64,000 nt of DNA. It comes from Tamarix chinensis. Lineage: Eukaryota > Streptophyta > Magnoliopsida > Caryophyllales > Tamaricaceae. The translations under genes were made by a program, and so were the position numbers. The stretch spans positions 59,708,638 through 59,772,637 of the forward strand of contig CM060177.1 of NCBI GenBank assembly GCA_030549775.1, in the 5' to 3' direction. The notes under the pieces are model-generated. The model was not told the origin of the DNA, did no database searches, and was given only the letters and a program-made list of their open reading frames with translations. Each line of letters begins with the position of its first letter. Positions within the stretch are counted from its first letter, which is position 1. Positions 37,331 to 50,193 of the stretch are shown one piece after another.

Positions 37331-38395
37331 ACTCACACAGACTATTAAAGAATATGTGTGGAATGAACGTATTATTATTAATGAGAAATGAGAATAAGTC
37401 ACCGGAAAGTACTCAAGCCTTATCTTGCGGGTTATCGCATGTTGTCTATATGTTTGTGCTATGTATGTTATGTGGTATGATTGTATGGCCTTAGCGCACC
37501 AGCGCCCTTACTCAGTATTGGACCCGTACTGATACTACCTTGATTGAATGGGTCCTGTGATGATCCACCAATGGTGGGGAGCAGACCTCCTATGCAGGTT
37601 TGATCGGTTACAAATTGTGGGGTGGAAGGTTTGGCTTGAGTGAGTAGGTGATCCGGATATTGGTCCCTTGGGAATTGTGTTATTTGGCTATATTTCGTAC
37701 TACGCTTCTTATTTTGAAACCGTACTCTAAGTTGTATTCCTAAACGATATTTTAACTGTTGTTGACTCGTGGTTTCCGTGAATGGTCTATGTTAACTATG
37801 GACTTATGTTTTGATGACTCTTACTTAATGATTGTTTAGTTTAGCCTTAGCACTTAGTATTAGAATGGTAGGAATGAATCGGCCTGGTACTGAGTGTGGC
37901 GGTAATACCCCCAAGTTTACAGTTTTAATTCTCTCGCTTCCGCTAAACCTTTTGATTTAAACGAAATTTTTTCAGTAGTAAATTTGGGGGTGTTACATTG
38001 ACCGATAGTAGTGAAATCATATACAATGAATCATATGCTGGTGGGGATAGAAAATTGTTGTGGCTTCGGCAAGACTGATGGTATTGTAGGATGGTAAGTA
38101 AAATAAATATACTATTGCAAATATTTATAAATCAAATTATTGTAGGATGGTATGTGATTCTCGTGAAATTGGGAACCTAATTTTTTTTTGTCAAAAGCGT
38201 ATGCATGTGTATAATTATTGTAGTTTATATGCGATTCAGGTGCATGTATAATTATTGTAGTTTCTCTTCGAATACTTATATATAAACGAACAACTTATCA
38301 TTTTTACTCTTCAACTCATTATTTTTATTCTGTAGAGTAAGAATTGTTGGTTGAATGTTGAGATAAAAATTTTCAATATTTGTTAAACACTCAGA

Positions 38396-41300
38396 ATGAA
38401 TAATGAATTTGGAAGTTCTTCAAACTACCAAGAGTTTGAAACTTCGATAGGGTACGATGAGTTCGGAAGTCCGATGAACTATGAAGATGTGATCAGAACC
38501 CCATTGTATTACGATGATAGATTTATAATACCAATAAGCTATGGATACGCAGAAGATATACAAATGCATTCTCCCAATATTAATTACAACTTCGACAAAG
38601 AGGTAATTTTTTTTAGTATTGTAAATTATGGCGACAAATTTAGTTAGATGAAATTAATAGTTTTTTATTATATTATTATGGTAAACTCTTTATTTCAGGA
38701 TATGGAGAATACATCTTTTACGACTCAAAATTATCAGAGATTTTTTGTAACGAATCAAATATTTTTGAATCGAGATGAACTTGTGACATAGGTTAAGAAA
38801 ATAGGTAGAACTCATAAGATATTTTGATTATTAAAGGTTCTAGAAAAGGAAATGGTATAGGGGTGGATAGAGTCTCGATAAGATGTGAACGAAGTGGAAC
38901 GTACGTCAGTACTAGACTAACAGATACCGAAGGTACACGTAATACATGTTCTAATAAAAATAATTGTCCTTTTTTATTATTGGTGTTGAAAATAATAATG
39001 GTGGATGGTAAGTGGTAATTAGGAACGGGACACACAGTTACGAATTGGTTAATTATGAAAAAGGACATGTTGTTCTTGATAAGTTGATAGAAAATGATGT
39101 TCAATTTATTGATGAACTTATCACAGTTAACGTAAAGCCACGAAAAATTATACTGCTTCTTCAAAAACAATTTGAAGGTCATGTAAGTATGAAAATGCAT
39201 ATTTATAATACTCGACAGAAGCTTAGGTCCGAAGAAATGGATGGTCAAACAATGTTATAGCATGTTATGAGTATATTGGTTGAGAATCATTATTTTCAGT
39301 AGCATCGAAGTGAGTCGCAATCAAACGTAATAAGTAAACATCTGTTCGCACATCCCGTATCTATTAAAATTTTACGTGCATTTCCTTTTGTTTTGCAAAT
39401 GGATTGCATGTATAAGACAAATACATATGGAATGCCCTTACTTGAAGTTGTCGGACTGACACCAACACAATTGAATTTCAACGTTGCATGTTCATACATG
39501 TCATCTGAGAAAGAGGAAAACTATTTTTGGGTACTTGAGAGATTGAAGAGTTTAATGGATCCATATATGCTTCCAACCACCATTATTACCGACCGAGAAC
39601 TTACTCTTATTTTAGCTATGGAACGTATTTTTCCTACTTCAAGACATTTATTATGTAGGTTTCATGTAAATAATAATGTGGAGGAAAAGTGTAAGAAACT
39701 CTATGGTCGTTCATCGTTTGCACGTGGTTTTATGTCATGATGGGAAATTTTGATAGATGCCACGGACGAACAAACATACGAGGAACGACTGTTGTCAATG
39801 GAGGAAGAATACAGAAGCATGTCGAGCCTAATTTCGTATCTAAAGACGAATTGGCTACAACCATACAAACATAAAATAATTAATGCATTCTTTGGTGACG
39901 TGTTTCATATCCATCACCTTACAATAAATAGGTATGATTTATATTTTATCGCTTAGTATAGCTAATTTAGCTTCTTTTATGTTGATAATGTCAAATACTG
40001 AAATTTTTTTTATGAATAGGGTTGAAGGTGCTCATGGATCTTTAAAAAGATTTTTGGAGACATCACGGGACAGCTTTAATACAGTGCACAAACAAATGCA
40101 CGTGTTCCTAGAATTACAACATGATGAAATAAAAGCATCGCTGGAGAGGTCTCACTTATACTCCTCATTTTGCTACAAGTGATGTTTATGTCAATTTGAG
40201 GGGCCATGTTTCTTTATATGCAATAGAGTTGGTGAACAACGAGTGTCAGAGACTTGATCATGTATGTACGAATGATGATTTATGCAGATGTTACATGCGT
40301 CGTACGCATGGGATACCATGTACGTATGAGATTAAAACATACATTCATAACTACATGTCAATCCTCATGTCGGCTATTCATCCGTTTTGGAAGACACTCG
40401 ATATAGATGGGATGATTACTCCACCGAGACCCCAAGAACCATTAGAGGTTGCATCTCATTTACTCCATATTTCCATAGAATCTGTTATGCGCCAACCACA
40501 GGAAATATAGAATCAATTGGCCAGAGAGATATTTAATATTGCATTTCCCAGAGATCACATCTCCATGAGCCACCAGTACAGCAGCGCAGGGGTCGCCGAA
40601 AGAACTCCACCAGAAGAGAACAATCTAGTTGGAAGTATAAAGAACAACAATTTTTTAGTCGTCCTAGATCAACTTAACGTCGGGGTCGGGGTTGGGGTTG
40701 AGGACGACAATCGGCATTTCTGTCATCAGGCTAATTTCAATTTCCATACGTGACTCAGATGAATCGACATATAGTTCCTTATAATAGTAGCTGGTGTAAT
40801 GTTTTAGGGGATGAGAATTGTGGTTTCAAAGCATTGACTTATATTATACTAGGAGATGAAGAATAGTGGGTTCAGATTCGTACCGACTTATATCACGAGA
40901 TATTGGCGAGACACAGTTGTACGAGAATGTGTTCGTATATGAAAGCGTTGATCAAGTTCTTAATACTATTGCTCACTGGGAAGGGCCAGCTCCAATAGCA
41001 TACTGGATGGAAATCCCTGATATTGGTCATGTCATTGCAACCCGTTACTGTGTTTTGTTTACATATTACTCATTGAATGCATACAACTCATTCCTACCTT
41101 TAGTGGCTATGAATGAAATTCAAGGTCCTAAAAATAAAGTCACTATATTTTTCTTGCATGACATGAGTCACTACATATCGGTGAGCACTAAGTTTAATGA
41201 AGATTTTTTCCATTTCAATATTATATGAATGACTAACATAATATTTTTTTTTTCTGATAGGTATATCTTTTAGAAAATTTTCCACTCCCACCAATACATA

Positions 41301-41440
41301 CAAATTGGAATAGATATCATGATAGCAGTGTTTTAACATGGAATACCCAATTTTCTTCAAGATTCGAACACTGGTGCGCATTGGTACATGATGACACACA
41401 AGACCTTCATCCTTTATCTTCGGACTCAACTTTAATGTAG
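38396..41440 (+). pseudogene. MULE transposase (mudrA-like) with C-terminal OTU-like domain
   Basis: Cut-and-paste transposase gene of a MuDR-like element with extra protease-like tail. Exon 1 is 38396-38602 (acidic MNNEFGSSSNYQEF start), then an intron at 38603-38698. Next comes a FAR1-like N-terminal DNA-binding region (38699-39290: FLNRDELV, CNKNNCPF-like cysteines), and the MULE transposase core at about 39380-39900 (LQMDCMYKTNTYGMPLLEVVG, TIITDREL, CRFHVNNN). An intron lies at 39932-40019, then RVEGAHGSLKRFL. A SWIM zinc finger is near 40285-40340 (CRCYMRRTHGIPC). An OTU-like region has NVLGDENCGFKAL near 40798-40840, PAPIAYWMEIPDIGHVIA near 40990-41040, an intron at 41181-41260, and SHYISV across that intron. 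Stops (e.g. 38788, 39739, 40508) and frameshifts (near 40150, 40915) disable it. OTU Asp, Cys and His positions are still visible. Confidence 0.83.
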
Positions 41441-41953
41441 AACTGTTGTAATTTTTTCTTTATTTATTTGTTTTTACATCCTTTGTAACATATGCGTGCT
41501 AAATTTAATAAATATATCCTAATTTCTATCACGAAAATCTAAACTATGGATATATAATAAAATACTTTACTCGTGTAATTAATGAATAAGGATATGAAGA
41601 TATTGATTGATTAATAAAACACTTTATTCGTGTTGGAAAATATTGGACCTCCTTATTTTTCCTTGAATTCTTAGTCAAATGCTGACTTTTGAAAACTGAG
41701 ATTTTTTGAGATGACATAATAACACGGTTACCATCATTATAAAGCTCATTCCTACCGTATCTCTTATTCTTTCGTTATCTCTTGATGAAATTTGAACACA
41801 AATAATCTAACCTAACATATAAATCACATACATCAATGGTAAAATAAAAATGACACCTAGCATCAATTCTAAAAAACATATTTTAATGTCTTTACATAAC
41901 AATATAGTAATACATCAAGTTCATTACAAATGGCCACACCGAGGTGGAGTAAC
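41441..41953. other. Spacer between convergent MULE genes
   Basis: A/T-rich 3' flanks of the mudrA-like (+) and mobile-domain (-) genes. No frames or repeats worth naming. Confidence 0.5.
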
Positions 41954-44411
41954 TCATAAATCACGCACAATGGTTTCGATACATGTAATTAATTGCTCAT
42001 AATTTGGAGCTAGCTCTCCCCTCCAATACAATCGACGGATAGTTTTACGTGCTTTGTTCAGACATTTTTTAGATGGTATATGATGATCATCGTTCTCATG
42101 TTTAACCAAATATTCTTCCGTCGTTGCCAATATATATCTATGAGTTCTCGGAACATACCAATCTATATAATCATCAGCCACATCCTAAGGGTATTCAACC
42201 GTTGGTCCAAAAACATTCGGGCTCAATATATGTTCATACCTCAAGGACCATTGGCCGAGCATGTGTGCATAGTATACTGTGTACTTCTTGAAGGAAGGAC
42301 CTCTGTATGAGTTTATAGTTGGCTTGATGGGCTCCTCAGGGATGACTTGTGTATAACCGAATTACCGTGTCACTCTATCTAGCATATTTGGTTCAACTTT
42401 CTTCAAACAATGTATACAACCATGATAGAATACTATACGACAATATCTATATGGATCAGCTACTCCTTACAGATCCCAATTGACCTTTCACTAAAATATT
42501 AAAGTAAATATGGATATCACAAACATAATATAGTAACAATATAATTTTTTTAGCATACACCTGATACAGACATAACATCAATCTTTGCGCGAAAGTACTC
42601 GAGCATCTCTAATTTATTTTTACCTTATACAACAAGGATGGTCTGGATCATACCTAGATCTTTCCACTCCAAACCCCGGAAAGTATTCATATATTCACGT
42701 ATGTTATAATATTCAATTGTTAGAATCATAATGAATATAGAGTATCTAATATATATACATATATATTGATTATAAAATTACCTATAATAGAGTGATACAT
42801 CCTGAAATTTGAGTAGTGTTAGCTCTAGAAGCCATACCAAGTTGTCAATATAAAAAAGAAAGTGTGGCTTCACCCCATGCATAACCTTCAACCCGGCTAA
42901 GATCTTAAAGAAAAATGATAAAGTATGGATTAATTTTATCAATTGTCTTATCGACAAACAACGATAAGCCAATCAATCATAATATATACCCAATTGCTTT
43001 TTCCTCATCCCCTAACTAGTATAATTCACATACTTCTTGTAGCCATTTAAATGGAAGCCCGCCCTTTCGAGTGACTTCATTCACTTGCATTTCCTCCATC
43101 CCAAATAAGGCACCCATTGCACCAATCATTTACCCACGCGTGTCCACTGTTATGTCCAAATATAATGGATGACCATCAACTTGTAGCCCTAATATATGAT
43201 GTACATCTAAAAGAGTGATTGTCATCTCCCCCTTGGCATAAGAAAGTTATTAGTGTCTGGTTACCATCTTTCAATAAATGCTGAAATAAGCGGCACGTTC
43301 ACATGCTCAAATGTGTAGGATGGAAGGTATGATAATTTTGTTCATCGTATCAGAGCAAAAATCCTATCATTGACACTTCCTAGAAAACTTCTTAAAACCT
43401 CATGTGTCTTGTGGGTCTTGGGACAACCCCGATCCTAATCAATACAATCAACAAATGTAATGCATATATATGATTGATTACAAATAAAATAATAATTAAG
43501 AAATAATGAATATGATAAAATTACTTTTCCTAACCATAAATCTGAAGCTGCGTGACCGCCAAAGCTAGGAATCAAATCAGGAATTATTGGACCTCCAGGA
43601 CATGGCCCAAGAAAGTACCATTCATCATTTAATTGTATACTCTTTTCATCTTCACTAGCATCACCAGCATCACCGGCATCCCTATCATGATCATCTCTAT
43701 CCTCCTCCTCTTCCTCATCATCATCATCATTACGCACATAATTCGATGATGATGCTCCATTAGTAATGTAGGGTAATGATGCTAGAAAATCTAATGATAA
43801 TCTAGATCCACCAACAATAGTTGGGTAAACTGAGGATGATGTAACTCCCATAGCAAGCTGCCAGTGAGGTAAGAAAATCTATATATTATGTAGATAATGG
43901 AAAACCTCATAACTTGGAAACTCTGACCCCTGAACCTCCCACCCCAAACTTCCAAATCCAGAACCTCCGTACCCCAAACCTCCATAACTAGAACCTCCAA
44001 CCCTAGAACCTCCATACCTAGAGCCACTAACCCTAGAACCTCCAACCCCTAAAACTCCAAACCCCAGACCTCCTACCCCCAAACCTATGTACCCTTCAAA
44101 CATCAAAGTGCCAACATCAACCACAAATGATGGACAATCTGCATAGTTTGCAAATGATGGAAATTTAGGATCTTGTTGACTAGACCTTGGTTCTTCGGAA
44201 ACTTCTGCATATTCTTTTGTTCTAATGCTTCTTCCGGTTCTTATTCTCTAGATTTATTACCTCGTCGTAATCCTTTGGTAATACTCCTTTCGAAATTTCT
44301 CAAACGAGCCATCGGTGCAGGTAACTCAGTAGTAGTTCTATTACGTCGTGAAGAAGCAGTAACATGATGACCATCGATTCTATATACTACTTGGTCTTGT
44401 CTACTACTCAT
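41954..44411 (-). pseudogene. Plant mobile domain (PMD) protein carried by the MULE
   Basis: Read on the minus strand from ATG at 44411 (MSSRQDQVVYRIDG, MARLRNFERS), then a Gly-rich linker (44100-43900: GVGGLGFG, SRVGGSSYGG). An acidic stretch near 43730-43650 (DDDDEEEEEDRDD) follows, then PSFGGHAASDLWLGK, a 90-bp intron (43524-43435, GT-AG), and the mobile domain. Its landmarks are RGCPKTHKTHEVL; YLPSYTFEHVNVPLISAFIE; MPRGEMTITLLDVHHILGLQVDG (43230-43160); GGLPFKWLQEVCELY; IGLSLFVDKT; VEGYAWGEATLSFLY; and YIDWYVPRTHRYI near the end. This is the MAIN/MAIL-related 'aminotransferase-like' domain, known in plants both as host nuclear proteins and as transposon cargo. Several stops and frame changes break it. 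Tail-to-tail placement with the transposase suggests it is the element's second gene. Confidence 0.8.
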
Positions 44412-45059
44412 CTGAATTTCAATAATAAATGCCTAAAGTCAATTATAATTACGTATATGAATTGAAGGTAATACATGATAACATAAATAAAACCTAATTA
44501 CATACATGAAATTAATATAATTAATAAATATCAACCTATATTATGATAGCAAAAGAGATATGTATACCCAACCATATAACTAAAATATAATTTCTTAAAT
44601 TAATCCTCTACTTTATTAATAAAATATATCAATAATATTTGCATTACTTACTAGTAGGAGTTTAGTATAATATAACAACTAAAGTATATTTAATTATGGT
44701 ATGTCCCTATATACTTTTTCAATAATCCAACCAAATTTATCCAAATATATTCCATAAAAATTAGCAAACTAATTAAATATAATAAAAATATAAACATATT
44801 TAATCTATTATAAATAGATTTAACAAAAGTATTAAAAAAATCTAACCTATTATCCTATCAATATAATTAAAAACATTCACCAATAATCCACATCACATAA
44901 CAATATTTAACATATTTAATGAAAATATAAATAAATCTAGTAAATATCTAATCATATATAAATAATACAATAACATAATTAACAAAGTATTAACAAATCT
45001 ATAAACATAATAAACAAATTTAATCAACTTAACCATAATTAAAATTTATCATTAAAAAT
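44412..45059. other. A/T-rich MULE right arm, no gene
   Basis: Non-coding sequence upstream of the PMD gene start. Very A/T-rich, without a clear repeat until the tandem array. Confidence 0.5.
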
Positions 45060-45665
45060 ATCATTAATAAACCATAATTAATATATACAAATTACATATC
45101 CTAACAAATTACCAAAAGTCTACAATAGAGAGATAATTTACCGAACCTATCTTTAATTAAATTATGAGAGCATAATTAATATAATTAATAAACCATATTT
45201 AATATATATAATTATACATCAAAGAAATAGCCAAAACCCTAGAATAGAGAGAAAATTTACCGAACCTATATTTAATTAAATTATGAGAGCATAATTATTA
45301 TAATTAATAAAATATAATTAATATATATATAATTACACATCTAAAAAATAGCTAATACCCTAAAATAAAGAGATAATTTACCGAACCTATATTTATTTAA
45401 AATATTAGTGCATAATCAATATAATTAATAAACCATAATTAATATATATAATTATATATCCTACAAATAGCCAAAACTATATAATAGAGATATAATTTAC
45501 CAAACCTATATTTAATTAGAATATTAGAGTACAATTAATATTATTAATAAACTATAATTAATATATATAATTTTACATCCTAAAAATAACCAAAATCCTA
45601 TAATAGAAAGATAATTTACTAAAACCTAGATTTAATTAAAATATAAGAGTATAATTAACAGAGTA
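45060..45665. repeat. Five-copy ~119-bp tandem repeat in MULE right arm
   Basis: The marker TTACCGAACCTAT and variants recur at 45138, 45257, 45378, 45497 and 45616, spacing 119-121 bp. Units also share ATAGAGAGATAATTTACC and ATTAATAAACCATAATTAAT. Copies have diverged by point changes. Confidence 0.85.
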
Positions 45666-45819
45666 TAATAAATATAAAAATATATTTTCTAAAATTAATT
45701 ATTTAACCATAATCAAAATATATTATTAATATAAATTATAATTAACAAATTATTATTAATAAATATAGTTATAATTATAATTAAGAGCATTAAGCTGAAA
45801 CCCTAGAGATAATATACGG

Positions 45820-46050
45820 CCCGAGAATCAGCAGATGAGGCCAAAGCGGATGCATATGCATCGGCGTGTTTGCCCGAAGTCCACCCCTCGACATCGACAC
45901 AATTTGGCAAACCCAGCCATCTAAATCAGCAAATTTAGCCAATCTTACCGCCATTCCTTCAGTAGATTTTGCCGAAACTTAGCAAAGACATCGGTAGATT
46001 TTGCCGAATCTTATGAGATCCATTGGCATATTTCGCCGATCTTGCCCTAC
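45820..46050. repeat. GCCGAA-rich subterminal repeats of MULE
   Basis: GTAGATTTTGCCGAA recurs at 45962 and 46002, with related CATATTTCGCCGAT at 46026. G+C is higher than in the adjacent tandem array. The interior of 30700-31550 also carries CGGCAAT/TGCCGA motifs, which may link the two ends. Confidence 0.5.
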
Positions 46051-46401
46051 CAGATTTTTTTCTTCTTACATCTATGATCAAATTAATAAAAATAAAATTT
46101 ATAGTTACACATTTATAAATTAAAAAAATTAAACTCAGATAGTTATACATTATAAATTATAAATTAAAAATTAAAAATAAAACTTACCTTAAACATGATG
46201 CTCGGAAAAAAATTTAGCTGAAATTATGAAGTGTTTCTCGTAGAAGGAATGAAGGAAGAGAGAAGAGAGAAGTAGGAGAAGAAGGTAGAGAAACAAAGTG
46301 TTGGTAGCGAAATTGTAAATAAAGGCATAAGGGTATTAGAGTCATTTACCGTGCAAATGTTTTCTACACAGCAAAACTGCGTTTTCCATATAACAACTAC
46401 G

Positions 46402-47463
46402 TTAATGTATTGCTCCATATATTTTATGAATAATGTGTTGCGTTTCTAAACACAATTTTGGTCCAATACTAATATTTATGTTATGGCTTCTAAGTAATAT
46501 ATATATAAGTGTGTGTGTGTGAGTGTATTTTTAATTTAATCTGAATATATATATTTTGAACTAAATTAGTCCTTGTCTATAATAATATAATGACATAAAA
46601 AACAAGACCACATGCCTCAAATCCCCTACGCAATTTCCCGACCTATCTGAGCAGGTGAATAAAATTCTGCATTTCAAGGCTGCAAATTATGTCATATTAG
46701 AATACAATATAGTAAAATGCGAAGTATTTTATGGATTCATTTGGATGATTTAGTTTTAGAAAAAAATTTACTTTGAGAATAATTTTTTTAAAAAAATTTC
46801 CTTTTAAATTCTTCCTCAAATGAAATTGTTCATAGGGCTACTTTATCCAAATGAAGCTAAAAAATTTATAATAAGTTGGCATTCACCGGCATACAGTCTC
46901 CACCACCAGCAATGCATAGAAAACTAAATGCAAGATTTTCATTTAATAATAGACGACAAAGGCTTATTTGTGTTTCTATAAATCTATTATTTACGTGCAT
47001 AGTGGATGGCCATCACTGTACAATTAAATTATTATTATATTACTAGACCAAATATCGGTCATCAATTGTGTCATTACTAATTCGAGTAATCTCTAACCAT
47101 TGCATACTCAACCATTTCATCTCCGCCCCTATAGTATTATATAATTTTTTTGTGTTAAAACAAAAGTTATTATATCAATTTACATATCTATTAAAAAATT
47201 AATAAAAGTAATATTAAACTTTTACAAATATTGTTCATTAAAAATAGTAAAATAATATGTATAGATAGTGGTAAAAAAAGTAACGATAAAAATAAAAATT
47301 AGGTTTTAATTTTTTTTAAAAATAAGTTGACTATTTTTCCACACGAAGGGAGTAGATATTTGTGCCATTAGCTAGGATTGTTTATGTTATTTGATATTTA
47401 CTGATCCAATTAACTATCCTAATTGATCTGATCCAAAATATTAAATAACCAATTCGATATTAG
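46402..47463. other. Intergenic between MULE and LINE
   Basis: A/T-rich, no gene. It contains an (AT)n(GT)n microsatellite near 46498-46520 and the short inverted-repeat unit at 46736-46855. Confidence 0.5.
46736..46855. repeat. Small inverted-repeat unit, possible MITE
   Basis: TTCATTTGGAT (46736-46746) pairs perfectly with ATCCAAATGAA (46845-46855), enclosing 98 bp of A/T-rich sequence. No clear target duplication. Confidence 0.35.
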
Positions 47464-48682
47464 GATGTGGATTCCTTGAGTAGAATTGGCAGTGCTATTG
47501 GAAGACCTCTTTACCTGGATGGGATAACATCTACTGGAGAAATAATTTCTTTTGCCCAAATGTTAGTTGAAGTTGATGTGTCTAGAAAGTTGGTAGACTC
47601 CGTGGATCTTATTGATCTTGATGGAGAGGTATTGACTCAAAGAATTTTCTATGAATGAAGGCCTATGTTCTGTAATGTTTGTCATGAGGTTGGACATTTT
47701 TCTGATAAATACAGGAAGGGGACTAAGGTGCAGAATGATGGGCCTTCTTCTAAGATTGTTCTCAGAGCTAAGGGATAGTCAATAGGGGAGCAAGGAGTTA
47801 CTTATTGTAGGAAGGTTTCCTAGGGGCTCTCAGGGGCTCAGAAAGATAGACAGAAGGTAGATAAGGAGGTGGAATGGGAGGTTGATTCCAATATCCCTAG
47901 CCCAAGTTCAAGTATTCAAGCTCCTAGTAGTGAGAATGGTTTTGGAAATGAAAGACATGCTTCTTCTGGAGGTGGATCTCTTCAGTAGAGACTTTTTTCG
48001 AAGGGCAAAGAGACATTAGCCATTATTGTCTCAGGGAATAGATTTGCTTGCTTAAGTCCCCTTATTAATAATCCCATGGAGCCTGTAGACAATTTGTTAT
48101 CTGAGGGGGCTGACCCTGGTATTCTTTTGGATCCCAATCAAGATCCTCGTGCTAGGATCCTGGAATGTTAGAGGGCTAAATAAGCCCTACAAATAAAAGG
48201 AATTAAGGCACTGGCTCTCAGTGCATATAATTTCTTTATTTATAATTTTGGAGACTAGAGTGAAAAGTGTCAATGTTAATGCCATTGGTGGGAAGCTGGG
48301 TAATCAATGGAGCATATTGGACAATTATAGCTCTCATCCAAATGGGAGGATTTAGTGTCTTTGGGATCGAAGAGTTTGGGATGTTCATCTCATCTTTTGC
48401 AATGAGCAAATGTTACATGTTTTTGTTTTTGCTGTTCATTCTAGCTTGCTTTTCTATGCTTCTTTTTTCTATGGTTTCAATATAGGTTCTGATAGAAAAG
48501 CTCTCTGGCAGGCTCTACAAGATCATAAGGTTGATAATGATCCTTGGATTGTATTAGGGGACTTTAATGTTGTCTTCCAACCTGCTGAGAAGTTTCAAGG
48601 AAATGTTATCAACATTTCTAATGTTTCTAAAGTTGTTGACTACTGTAACTCTATCTTGCTTCATGATCTTGTTTACTCAGGA
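47464..48682 (+). mobile_element. L1-type LINE, 5' part (ORF1 end and endonuclease)
   Basis: Plant L1 retrotransposon, truncated at its 5' end inside ORF1. ORF1 remnant 47467-47658 (DSLSRIGSAIGRPLY, QMLVEVDVSRKL), then a zinc knuckle near 47670-47720 (CNVCHEVGHFSDKY). The apurinic-type endonuclease begins near 48145 (RILECXRGLNK) and runs to the break, with LETRVKSVN near 48245 and DPWIVLGDFNVV near 48540-48575. Stops and shifts are frequent. The element is cut at 48682 by solo LTR R and resumes at 56195. Confidence 0.82.
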
Positions 48683-48927
48683 TGTAACACCCCAAAATCA
48701 CGACTTAAAAATTTCGTTTAAATTATACTTTGCGGAAGCAAAAATTAAAGAACGGTGGGTGTTACCGCCACACTTGACATAAGTCTGGTCTCCTCACCAT
48801 CCTTACATCAAGTGCTAAGGCTTAAAACAAATCAAACCATCCAAAAATAAGAGAAGTGCAATACGAAATCAAGAGTTTTGCAAAAGACATATTATCCAAG
48901 ATAAATGATTGTTTAGGAATTAAATAA

Positions 48928-48932
48928 CTAAC
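48928..48932. repeat. Target duplication CTAAC, left of S
   Basis: CTAAC recurs at 52692-52696. The unoccupied site is preserved inside S itself near 52438-52450, confirming the insertion point. Confidence 0.88.
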
Positions 48933-50182
48933 TGTAATACCACGTATTAATTAACCCTTATTTTAGACATGCAAGACTTAAAACGTGATTAGTAGGCAAA
49001 GTGAACCATAAGATTATTATTAGTGTTATTATTATTATTTTTATTAATATTGTTTTTATCGATCGCCTTGTTTTCTCAAGTGGTTCCATAAATAATTTGA
49101 GTTATAAAAATAACCTGGGCTAAGTGCAAGAAAGAGTAGAGGAAGAAAAAAAAATGATGTCGTAATAATACCGATCATAAGAGGTGAGTAATTAAAGTAG
49201 AAGGGGATGGTAAGAATAATAACAATGTTGGCAGTAATGGCAAACATAATAAAATGGGGGAAGTGATAAAATAATGATAATAATAATAATAATAATAATT
49301 GGTCATAATAATAATAGCATCATTATTTCTTTTTGGAGGAGATTAAGTCTTGTTTAGGTGGTAATTCTTTTTCCTAATAACCTTCTTGTTAGCTACTACC
49401 TTAGGAGTTTTTTTTTCTTTTCTTCCTAATCTTTTCTCTAATCAACCTGCACCTTTTTCCTACCTTCTTCCCCACCTAAACCCAGCCCAAACCACCCCCA
49501 GCAGGTCGCACGACCTGCATCCCCCAAACCATGCACCCGTCACCTTCCTCCCTTCCCATGCATAAGTCTTTTCCACCCAGTCCTATCCCCCTCCTTTGCA
49601 GCCTTTCCTCTTCCCCAAACTCAGCCCCCTCCTCCCTACAACCTCACCCTCTCGAACGCCACCCAAGCCTGCAAATTTTGGCAGCCATCACTCAACCATC
49701 ATCCCTCACATCACCCACAACCTTCAGCTTACCTTCAACACTCAACCTTCCACCTTCTAAACTTGCAGCCTCATCCTCCCCTTCTCAACCTGAAGCCCTA
49801 CCCTATCCTTCCTCCATCTACCCACCTATTTTTCCTCTTTTCCCATGCCCTCCTTCCCTGCAAAAAAATCCTAGAAAATCAGGTCACCCCTAGCCTTCAC
49901 GTCACCTAGCCTTGTGCAGCCCCAAAACCCCATGTCACCCAGCCCTTCCTGCGAGATACAGCTTGTATCTCCCTCCCCTCTCAACCTGCACCCCTATCCC
50001 TTTATTCCAGCCACCTATCCCCTCTTTTTCCTCTTTTCCCATGCTTAAAATCCAGCCCTTCCCCGCCTCCCTGGTTCGAAACTCTCCCCCCCTAAAAAAA
50101 CCAACCTGCAGCACCTTTCCCCACTCACCCTTGTAGCAGCCCCTTTTCTCCCCATTTTCTCCCCTTTTATTTGTGTCCCAAC

Positions 50183-50193
50183 CTACAAATATC
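50183..50193 (+). promoter_or_regulatory. TATA-like box of LTR S
   Basis: CTACAAATATC lies at the end of the pyrimidine-rich leader, the position of the TATA boxes of B and C. The match is weaker. Confidence 0.3.

Larger units (their letters stand above)
32181..37997 (+). mobile_element. Giant solo LTR C (5817 bp)
   Basis: TGTAATATCCCAAAATCC ... TTGGGGGTGTTACA, flanked by perfect duplication TTGAC (32176-32180 and 37998-38002). Collinear with B: A/T-rich start; pyrimidine-rich leader (32500-34560) with a TATA box at 33917; ATT tract (34600-35155); hairpin block (35411-35473, GGAGTGTGCTCC at 35442-35453); a minisatellite where B has only a short G-rich region; six CCACCGG motifs; and the terminal hairpins. 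A 723-bp hAT MITE sits inside. No retroviral-type gene is present. Large frames (33615-34448 and others) are leader artefacts. Confidence 0.85.
30598..46401. mobile_element. Candidate large MULE with nested LTR C
   Basis: Proposed limits come from similar inverted ends. GTATTGTTATATGAAAAAC (from 30599) matches the reverse complement of the right end, GTAGTTGTTATATGGAAAAC (to 46400), and flanks TTAATGTTG (30589-30597) and TTAATGTAT (46402-46410) could be a decayed 9-bp duplication. The body carries a mudrA-like gene (+), a plant mobile domain gene (-), a 119-bp tandem array, and GCCGAA-rich ends. Removing solo LTR C leaves about 10 kb. The genes are certain MULE cargo; the exact ends are inferred. 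Confidence 0.5.

Noticed and set aside
38793..39248. Minus-strand 151-residue frame
   Set aside because: Antisense of the MULE transposase N-terminal region, which carries recognisable domain sequence on the plus strand.
49531..50136. Pro/Ser-rich frames in LTR S and the matching antisense frames at 55183-55609
   Set aside because: Leader artefacts present in both inverted copies with different frames and stops; no conserved protein.
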